From positions 239,001-303,000 of the forward strand of contig CAJHZI010000535.1 of NCBI GenBank assembly GCA_905160935.1: a stretch of DNA of 64,000 bases, in the 5' to 3' direction. The stretch's first letter is position 1. The number at the start of each line of letters is the position of its first letter. Below the pieces are notes generated by a model. That model was given only the letters and a program-made list of their open reading frames with translations, made no database searches and had not been told where the DNA came from. A program made the position numbers and the translations under genes. This document shows positions 56,536 to 64,000 of the stretch, one piece after another. This DNA comes from Enchytraeus crypticus (Eukaryota; Annelida; Clitellata; Enchytraeida; Enchytraeidae).

Positions 56536-56914
56536 TTAATTACCATTTAATCCTGGGGGAAAATATTTCATGGTGAGGTGGGTCCCTTCTTGCCATCCTC
56601 AGCTCCTGCCTTTAGTTGTCTTACGTACACGAGGCAGATTGTTTGCGGTTGCCCAATTCTGCAGTGGTCCAACCACACCCGAGCACAACACGGGGATAAT
56701 ATACTGTATGCCTCCTCAAATTCAATCTATCAATGCCTGCACGATAACTATTGGTTTAAAATTTATTGAGTGTTTTCGGATATTTTTAAATATCTCATTG
56801 TAGTAAGTTTAAAATAAAATAATCATCTTCTTAGCTTATGTCGCGCTCAATCATCGTTGGTACATCAATAGAGTGACTAGACTGTTGACCGTGTTACAAG
56901 TTGCTGAAGCACTG

Positions 56915-57105
56915 AAATGGTGAAATAGTGAAGTAGTGAAGTAGCGAAGTAATGAAGTAGTTAGGTAGTTAAGTAATGAAGTGTTAAGATAATGAAGTAG
57001 TGAAGTAGTGAAGTAGTGAAATAGTAAAAGAGTGAAGGAAAGAAATAGTACAGTATGGAAGTAGTAAAGCTATGAGGTAGTGAAGCAGTGAAGAAATGAA
57101 GTAGC
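56915..57105 (+). repeat. 8-bp tandem repeat (GAAGTAGT)n
   Basis: Imperfect array of GAAGTAGT units with GAAATAGT, TTAGGTAG and related variants. Confidence 0.85.
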
Positions 57106-57562
57106 GTCGGCCTACTTCCTAAATAAGTTGAATCATCAATACAACAGCTAAGCTACTGACGTCATTCTACCTTTGACTTTTGCAGCTGAAAGTTCAATAT
57201 TTGCTTAAAACAATCAACCACTTAGCTCGAGTGAAGCTTCTTGAGCTTTTTTGCGTTAATCATCAGTATTTTCTTCTTTTAATCTTGTTTTTCACAGACA
57301 ACGCCGACAGAAAACAATTGAACTCAGAAAGAAAAGTCTAGTCGCCTCTGTTGATTCACCAGCATCGCTTGAGCAATAATAACTTGACAACAATAGAACT
57401 GAAACAACAATTTTAGGCCTAATTTCGTATTAGTTTGGCGTTTAGATTTAGGCTAGAGTTAAGATTTTTGCAAATGTTATACAGTCTCACGACGTAGTCA
57501 TGATTTGATATGATTCGGAAATAATGATGTATATTCTACACTGTTTACTAAAACAGTGCTTA

Positions 57563-57691
57563 CTTGGCTGGAGCCAGAGGCGAACTCGGTAAGATACTCG
57601 ACCGCGGATCTGTAAATGCGGGGTTCAAATCCTGGGCTCGCCCGTGACTGACATCGCTTTCGAGTGAGGAAACTGACGTTACCTTTGCTTT
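57563..57691 (+). mobile_element. tRNA-derived SINE, family 1
   Basis: CTTGGCTGGAGCCAGAGGCG, TCGGTAAGATACTCGACCGC, B box GGTTCAAATCC (57622-57632), CATCGCTTTCGAGTGAGGAA and CTGACGTTACCTTTGCTTTT. A well-preserved, near full-length + strand copy. Confidence 0.88.
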
Positions 57692-58144
57692 TAAAAATAA
57701 TTTGGCAACTTAAACTTAAAATTTAAACTTAGAGGTTTTGGAATATCTAATGTAGGCCTAATGATTATATATTTAAATTTTGCATATAATATTGCAACTG
57801 ATCAACATAGCAATCTGCAATCTTATTTCGAAACTGCAAGAATGGATATTTAATTTCCTGACACTTAACCTTCTAAGGCTGTCTTGTAGTAATATGTTTA
57901 TTGTCAGTACTGAAAATGGCCGTTAAACTAATCATTCATTTTCTAATATTCTATTACTTTAGCAATTTCTATTTTTCATTACTTTGATTGCCAGTTCGAT
58001 CTCAGTTTACACCACCGGTGAGCTATCTGCAGACAAGTTATCTACTGCGGGTTTATTACTGACTTAACCTACTGCAGTGATTAAATAGCATTTTATTGCA
58101 AAATTTATTAAGTAATATCTTTAGCGTTCAGATTGACTAAAAAT

Positions 58145-58272
58145 TTATTCATTAGATATTTCTGGAATTTGTACCGTTTTTGGACCTTCTTTTTGCTCGC
58201 CGCCTTGATTTTGTCTCAATAGTGCTCTATGTTGTCACTGATGACTGTAGCACTCTGTTGTTATTATTATTC
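58145..58272 (+). repeat. 130-bp dispersed repeat (GGACCTTCTTT family)
   Basis: TTTCTGGAATTTGTACCGTT, TTTGGACCTTCTTTTTGCTC, GCCGCCTTGATTTTGTCTCA and GATGACTGTAGCACTCTGTT with an (ATT)n tail: best forward copy. Confidence 0.68.
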
Positions 58273-58644
58273 AGTGAATAATATAAAGTAGATTTCCACC
58301 TATGGGCTCAGTGTTTTCGTATAGGAGGTGGACACACTGTGAACGTATTTCAATCAGTTGGCTGTTTTATAAGTAAACTTAGAAGTTCAGCTTTTTTCTT
58401 CATTTGAAGCCTGTTTTAGCTTGAGTTTGTTTAGCTAGTTCGCTTACTCATTTGAAGACTTCTGTGCAAATAAGCCCGTTTAATTGGCCAACTCGTTTAC
58501 TTCATTAAAGTTTGACTGAATTGTATTCACGTGCTAAGCTGAATCTAAGTCTTGCATCACAAATTTAGCATGTCAACTCTTGTTCTAGATGGCTTTTAAT
58601 TAAAACTGCTTCGGATATCGCATTGAGAGATAGAATTAACTAAT

Positions 58645-58735
58645 TATTTGTAATTATTTGTAATTAACTAGTTATTTGTAATTAACTAGTTATTTGTAAT
58701 TAACTAGTTATTTGTAATTAACTAATTATTTGTAA
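58645..58735 (+). repeat. 18-bp tandem repeat
   Basis: Four to five copies of TTATTTGTAATTAACTAG, almost identical. Confidence 0.92.
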
Positions 58736-59554
58736 GACAATAGGTATGGATATTTAGTTGCATCATTTAAGCATTCCTTTCAAAGCAAAAAAGCTGAATA
58801 ATTTAGTTTTACTGCTGCTTCATTATCACAGAGAATTCTGTCAGAATTGTTCCTACTGGGATTTGAATCGATAGTCTCTTGCTTTTCAGGCACGTGCTTT
58901 ATTCATAGGATGATCCAGCCGGACTGATGTTAATTAACGACACAAATACTTTTAATTATTTCATTCGTTTATCATGTAACTCATGTCATAAGAAATTACA
59001 CGCAATCAAATGTGAAGTCCGTCGAAAGTGTCTGCATTCGAGAAAGGAATATTGTTATAATAATGCTTCTAGATCATCATCATTGGTCAGGATATTTATT
59101 TACCTGACAAGTTGAATACACACTAAAACAATTAAAGGAAAATCAAAATCTTCAGGTAAAGCTAAAGCAAAGTAACGATGGAAAATTAAAAGCAATATTA
59201 AAATAATCTTGCATACTGTCTCTGCAGAATATACATATTGAGCTAATAGCACAACTAAAAATATAGCAGAATAAAATAAAATAAAATAATCTTATAAAAT
59301 TATCTATAATAAATACATGTATAACCTGAATGACATTCATTGGACCGTGCATTTGAAGTCGCTATCAAAGAACTGCCAACATTTAAATCTAAGTTCAGCA
59401 AATGGTAAACATTCCACATTGTCGAAAGTTTATTCTTAAACTAGTGCTAGCTTCACTTTCCTCAATTTCATTTCCATAAAATACTCTAAATAAAGTTCCA
59501 GATGGAATGCATATTCTGAATAATGTCTTTTTCATTTTTGGAGACATTAAATGA

Positions 59555-59768
59555 AACAATCATCATCTTCTTCCCTTAAATCTCAGTTTAACCAGGATCG
59601 GGATACGAAAACACTTTCTTTTTCCATTCGTTTAAGTTTTGCGCAATTACAGGAACCTAGGCGCTCACTAACCGAATGCCCTTTCTGACGTTGGTATGGA
59701 TCTTAGTACTTTAGTCGCCTTCTACGACACGTGCAGTCACCAGTTGGTCAAATTCTTCAAACGACCCG
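59555..59768 (-). mobile_element. (GAT)n-tailed SINE-like element
   Basis: ATCATCATCTTCTTCCCTTA, GTTTAACCAGGATCGGGATA, GGAACCTAGGCGCTCACTAA, CTTTCTGACGTTGGTATGGA and GTGCAGTCACCAGTTGGTCA: a full-length copy. Confidence 0.8.
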
Positions 59769-59985
59769 GGGAACACTAAATGAAACAATAAAATATGAAA
59801 ATCAAGGAAAGCCGCAGTCTGGCATTATGCACTAAAACTGCGAAGTTTAAGTATCTGACATAAAAATTATCTTAGTACCAGAAGAAGGACGGCTGTGTAA
59901 AACTGGGTTCAATATACCTAATTTTGCCGAGTAAAGATTAAAATAATGCGCAACTGCTGAACTTACATCTAAATATTAAATATGC

Positions 59986-59991
59986 TTTATT
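59986..59991 (-). terminator. Poly(A) signal of the 440-aa gene
   Basis: AATAAA on the minus strand, about 40 bases after the stop at 60031. Its position supports a genuine transcribed gene. Confidence 0.65.
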
Positions 59992-60030
59992 GAATGTTTG
60001 ACATATTTCATATTTCACCCTGAATACAAC

Positions 60031-61353
60031 TTATTTTCTCCTGCTTACGGATGTTTTGGGGCTGGGAAGTTGATTTTGTTGATGTTCAGCATTGAAGGTT
60101 AGCTGAGGCATGACCATCGTTTGTAGCTGAATGCTACCCATTTGAGTGGGTTGTCCCGTCATAGCAGTACGCTGAGTTTTGGCTTGCAGAAACTTCTCAG
60201 CTTGCTGCACTTTTGCTTTAGACTTTATCAGCAAATTCTCCAATTCTATCTGTTTCTTATACATCCAATGCTGGCAGAATAAGAATAGACCTAAGATAGG
60301 CAGTAGATATAGCGCTGCATAAAGAATCCCAGGAAAGCTGAAAAAATTCGTTTCGATGTTGCCATAGACTAGTGGCATACACATGTAGCTTATCATAATA
60401 ACAGCGAAGGCGAACCAAACAATAGACTTTCTAGCTCTGTCGCAAACTTCGATATCGCGTTCAATGCAAGTGAGACTGACCAAATCCTCTTCTACCAGAT
60501 TTCTGTATTTATCTATATTCATATTTAAAATGAAGAATGACGAATCGAGCTTTTCAAAAACCTCTTGCATCTCATTTTCTCCTCCAGTTGATAGATTAGT
60601 TGCTCCGTTACATCTCTGTGCTGAATTTTGAGCTCTCTTTCGTGAAACACTAGTCAGCTCTCTTAGTAACGTATGTATATTTGATGATTCTTTAAGTATT
60701 GAACGATACACTTCCACTGCATCGACACTGTAAATGTTAAGCTCCTTAAATGCTAGCCTAATGCTGCTTTCTGTTTTGGCGTTAGTTATAGCCTTATGAA
60801 ACCACGATATATTTTCTCCAACTTTTAGATTAGTAATTACTTTATCAAGAACTCCATAATACACCTGCATGTACTGTAGGGCTGCAGTTAAGCGTGGAAG
60901 AGATCTGACATGTTGTTCTGGTTCCAGAGAAGAATCTTCTTTCAAATCCAAACAAAATTTGTTGATAGATCCTTCGAAAGACGACAAAGGTTGATCAAGA
61001 GAATCTATCCCTCCTACAGCAGCTATTTGTCTCAGATATCCTGCGGCAAGTCCCGTTTGAAATTGAACAGAATTAGCTTGGCGTCTGGTCGCGCCTTTCA
61101 GTTGTCGCTCAGTCCAGTCTATTGGCGTTTCAGGATTGTACAAATCTACAGGCAAGGCTTGAGGTACAACTTCCACGACATTCTGCTGCAGCTGCGCTAG
61201 CTGATAGTGAGGGGTTGTCTGATCCGATGCTCTCTGGCTCGACTGAGTGGAAGCAAGAGCCATCTCATTCAGATTCTGAAGTTGGGTATTACTTGCGCAA
61301 CTAGGTGTAACGCTTTCCTTGGCTACTACTTTCTTTTGCTTCTTTTTACCCAT
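60031..61353 (-). CDS. Intronless gene, 440-aa protein with two membrane segments, function unknown
   Basis: I do not recognise the family. The start is the ATG at 61353 (MGKKKQKKVVAKE); the frame is open ten codons further upstream but without an ATG. A basic N-terminus is followed by a Gln/Ser-rich stretch (residues 15-60), then a soluble, mostly helical-looking region (70-305, e.g. TPIDWTERQLKGATRRQ, LPRLTAALQYMQVYYGVL, SSFFILNMNIDKYRNL). Membrane helix 1 is about 311-329 (IVWFAFAVIMISYMCMPL) and helix 2 about 342-362 (LYAALYLLPILGLFLF), separated by about a dozen residues, then a charged helix that could coil (367-392) and a Gln/Met-rich tail ending SVSRRK. The hairpin of two helices suggests both ends face the same side, probably the cytosol. 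It has a poly(A) signal, no introns and no defects. It could be a retrocopy, a lineage-specific gene or a domesticated element gene. Confidence 0.85.
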   Translation of the reverse strand: MGKKKQKKVVAKESVTPSCASNTQLQNLNEMALASTQSSQRASDQTTPHYQLAQLQQNVVEVVPQALPVDLYNPETPIDWTERQLKGATRRQANSVQFQTGLAAGYLRQIAAVGGIDSLDQPLSSFEGSINKFCLDLKEDSSLEPEQHVRSLPRLTAALQYMQVYYGVLDKVITNLKVGENISWFHKAITNAKTESSIRLAFKELNIYSVDAVEVYRSILKESSNIHTLLRELTSVSRKRAQNSAQRCNGATNLSTGGENEMQEVFEKLDSSFFILNMNIDKYRNLVEEDLVSLTCIERDIEVCDRARKSIVWFAFAVIMISYMCMPLVYGNIETNFFSFPGILYAALYLLPILGLFLFCQHWMYKKQIELENLLIKSKAKVQQAEKFLQAKTQRTAMTGQPTQMGSIQLQTMVMPQLTFNAEHQQNQLPSPKTSVSRRK

Positions 61354-61549
61354 ATATCTATTGTAAATATAAAGGAAATGCACTCGAAGTCTGGTGATTT
61401 TTTGGAAATTTCAGTTTTGTCTAAAAAAAACCAACAAACTTGCTGTTCAAGTAGTACTTATCTGCACAAAGCAACATAACATAACTTCAAAATTTATAAA
61501 TGGATCTTTAGAAATATGTCATCTTCATAGCATGACAATATACTACAGC

Positions 61550-62363
61550 CAGTGGCAGATCCAGGGGGGCCCAGAGGGCCAGGGCCCCCACCCCCTTAGG
61601 CCCGGCGAAAACAAATTTTAAACTATTTTTTCATTGATTCTATGGCAATTTCTAGGCCTAGAGTCAATATATTTGTAACAGTGGCGGATCCAGGGGGGCC
61701 CGGGCCCCCCTTAGGCCAGCTGATAAAAATTGTAAATTATATTTTCATTTTTCTATAGTAATTTCAATGTCTAAATTTGTTTGTATGAGGAGTGGTTATA
61801 GTGGGGGTTGTGTGAGAGGGTACGCAGTTCCACTATAGCTCGAATTTGTTCTCATATTTGGTCTACTAGGAGCCCTGTATACTGGATGGGGGCCCGAAAA
61901 TGTTGACCGTTTTACTAGCTCTGAATTTTCACATTAGCCTAAAAACTGTATAAGAAAAAATATGAACTCTGTCCAGGAGTAGTGGTGCAAGCAGCCTTGG
62001 CTGGGAGGGGCTTAAGCCCCTCCCCCCTAGTACCAAAATTAGATCACTTTTGCAATTCGTCCTCATCCGCTGAGTTTCTTCGAAGGTGAAAACTTAACCT
62101 GTTTTTAACAAAACAATTGTAAGATTTTAGGCATTTTAGGTTTTCCCCTGACTTTAGTACAGATATGAGGGGGGAAGATACGGAGATAACCTGACTTTAT
62201 GAGCCGTGGGCAGTAGTGAAAATTTTTGATACCCCTCCCTTCACGGCATTTTTTCCTGGTTGCGTCACATGTCCCAAAGAAGGCGTGGCATAAGCAAAAA
62301 ATGTGTACACTCTCAAAAAAAAATTCGGGCCCCCCCCTTAAAAAATTTCTGTATCCGCCCCTG
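61550..62363. mobile_element. 814-bp hAT-like non-autonomous transposon
   Basis: Left terminus CAGTGGCAGATCCAGGGGGG and right terminus (reversed) CAGGGGCGGATACAGAAATT are imperfect inverted repeats of hAT type. The 8-bp flanks ACTACAGC (61542-61549) and ACTACAAC (62364-62371) differ at one base. A second left-type end, CAGTGGCGGATCCAGGGGGG, begins at 61680 and the following 100 bp repeat the first 130 bp, so the left end is duplicated. No transposase remains. Confidence 0.75.
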
Positions 62364-62898
62364 ACTACAACATTAGTACATTCTATCATAGACTGCAGAG
62401 CGCATGGGCTACTTGGGCAAATCCAAGTTCATTAGAACGTTAACGAAAAAGTAAAATATAAAAATTCAAGATTTTGCGAGTATATACTCCTATTGCCAGC
62501 TCAATTTATCAAAACAGCTTTTCTAATCACGGTAGAAGAATTAGCCTAAATTTAAAATAACCCTACCGCTACTATGCGTAACCTAGTCTGAAACTAGTTT
62601 GGTATAGTTTCTTGCAACGCAAATAAATTGGTAGTTTCTTGCTAATCTGAACGATATCAGAAAAAATGTTATGAGCAAGTAAGTTTAGAAGAACAAAGGT
62701 GCAAACTAACGAGTAAAACCGGAAGATTTTTTCATGATGATCAAATAAGTTGTTCACGACGAAAATTCGCCAGGTCCGCCAAGTTTTGTTTATTTCTACG
62801 ATAATAAACACTTTGGAGAATGTAACTTGAAATAATATACGAAAGAAAAATTTAGAGCAAACGCGTGAAATTGTAAAAAGTAAAATCCTTTGAAAAAA

Positions 62899-63035
62899 GC
62901 TGGTAAAGCTAAGGTTAACGTCAGTTTCCTCACTCGAAAGCAATGTCAGTGACGGGCGAGCCCAGGATTTGAAACCCGCACTTACTGATCCGCGGTCGAG
63001 TGTCTTACCGACATCGCCACTGGCTCCAGCCAGTG
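62899..63035 (-). mobile_element. tRNA-derived SINE, family 1
   Basis: Clean reverse copy from GCTGGTAAAGCTAAGG to GGCTCCAGCCAGTG, with GATCCGCGGTCGAG and B-box-side GGATTTGAAACC. Among the least diverged in the window. Confidence 0.88.
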
Positions 63036-63039
63036 AAAC

Positions 63040-63875
63040 ATACCGACTGAAGAATACTTGGCATAACTTCCATAGAATGATATTATTCTTATCAAAATTA
63101 ATATCCATTTTATAAGTAGCTAGCTGCTTAAATATAGTGCAATTTACATTGACAAGGCGAACTAGACTTTTGTATAGAGATATAATGAAAACAATTACTG
63201 ATATATTCCGAGATCATTATTCTCAACCGATACTTCTGCAATGCCAGCCAATGCTGGCCACATTAATAAAGTGTTGATATAAACTAAATCCAAACATTTT
63301 AGAACACTTTATATAGGCCTAATTATTTCAAGGTGAAATAAATGCCATAGATCTATGTCTTACTTAACTGACTGTATTAATAATCGTAGTTAGAGGATAT
63401 TTTTAAATAAGCCCTTCGTTAACATTACAAACTTTCTTCCTTACAAAAACCTTACTTTGAGACTACTTATGACGTGAATATCGCACACTTGACAGAGGGT
63501 CAACATTTGACCAATAGGCCTACAGTTTTCACTAAATCGAATCTAAGTAATATTTAATTTATATGAGTTATATGTGTTTTATTGACAAAAATAAACATTA
63601 TTTTATTTTCAATCCCATAAAATACTTAAATTAAAATACTTAATTCACACCCATAAAATACTTAAATTAGTATAAGTAGGAACTTAGTTTAATGTATTTT
63701 GCAGTAGTCGTTTACATAGTTATCGATCAGTGTTGCCATTGAAACAGTTTTCTCGCTATCTGCATGATATCAAATTGAAAGAGTAATCCTCCATCTATAT
63801 TTTTATTCAAAGTCCATTTTTATTCGAGTTATAGAATGTTGTCTTTCTCCGATGCACTAATACATAAGAATAGAT
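63040..63875. other. No recognisable feature
   Basis: AT-rich sequence. Only an ACCCATAAAATACTTAAATT direct repeat (about 63614-63666, two copies) stands out. Confidence 0.5.
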
Positions 63876-63879
63876 GAGC

Positions 63880-64000
63880 CATTAACTGCACGGGTAGTAA
63901 AAGGCGACTAAGCAAGAACTTAGGAAGGCAACGAAAGTCCACCTCAGAAGCCATATTTTCCCCAAGCTATAAGCTACATAAGGTATTCGTAAAGCATAAC
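63880..64000 (+). repeat. (GA)n-tailed repeat, cut by window edge
   Basis: GATGAGCCATTAACTGCACG, GGAAGGCAACGAAAGTCCAC, CTCAGAAGCCATATTTTCCC and CAAGCTATAAGCTACATAAG match the family's 5' half. The AAAGGCGACTAAGCAA piece is shared with the GAT-tailed element. Confidence 0.7.

Larger units (their letters stand above)
50665..60030. other. Intron or intergenic region right of the GPCR exon
   Basis: No further GPCR exon recognised on the + strand. Repeats are listed separately. 51820-52870, 53650-54380, 54650-55100, 57110-57560, 57700-58140, 58270-58640 and 58740-59550 hold nothing I can name. Confidence 0.5.

Noticed and set aside
62105..62389. 94-codon minus-strand open frame with YRNFLRGGPEFFFE
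   Set aside because: Translation of the hAT-like terminus; no transposase motif.

Overview
This is eukaryotic, animal DNA. It is AT-rich and its coding capacity is split into short exons with GT/AG introns. Tandem repeats, LINE fragments and SINE copies fill most of the space. The genes are a transglutaminase resembling arthropod/factor XIII-type enzymes, eIF4E, and the first exon of an allatostatin-A/galanin-type neuropeptide receptor. They fit an invertebrate, probably a protostome. The species cannot be fixed from the sequence alone.

Layout. (1) 1-10815, + strand: the 3' two-fifths of a transglutaminase gene. Nine exons join in one consistent frame (394 codons plus stop) and hold the catalytic His and Asp; the catalytic Cys exon lies left of the window. 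(2) 10816-18081: a convergent intergenic stretch with SINE copies, (TA)n, a 296-bp hAT-like MITE and hairpins. (3) 18082-24684, - strand: a complete eIF4E reading frame assembled from seven exons (212 aa), with a 2A-bearing LINE fragment, a large foldback and an inverted repeat pair in its introns. (4) 24700-50377: about 26 kb without a convincing host gene. It holds a decayed RTE-like LINE (31.38-33.56 kb), further LINE debris, satellites and microsatellites. (5) 50378-50664, + strand: the first coding exon of a rhodopsin-class GPCR whose remaining exons were not found. (6) 50665-60030: repeats and LINE remnants. (7) 60031-61353, - strand: an intronless 440-aa gene of unknown function with two membrane segments. 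If the GPCR gene runs to the right, this gene is nested in its intron in antisense. (8) 61354-64000: an 814-bp hAT-like element with a near-identical 8-bp target duplication, plus SINE-type repeats.

The host genes do not form a functional unit. What ties the window together is its repeat community: a tRNA-derived SINE (ten copies), a (GAT)n-tailed element (six or more), a (GA)n-tailed element whose 3' end matches the RTE-like LINE (ten or so), a 5S-rRNA-derived repeat (two), and a repeat that encodes a retroelement protein tail (three good, two poor copies). The most noteworthy signals are an array of about two dozen acceptor-like 12-mers ending at a real 3' splice site in the transglutaminase gene, and a 2A-like ribosome-skipping motif at the start of a LINE endonuclease remnant inside eIF4E.
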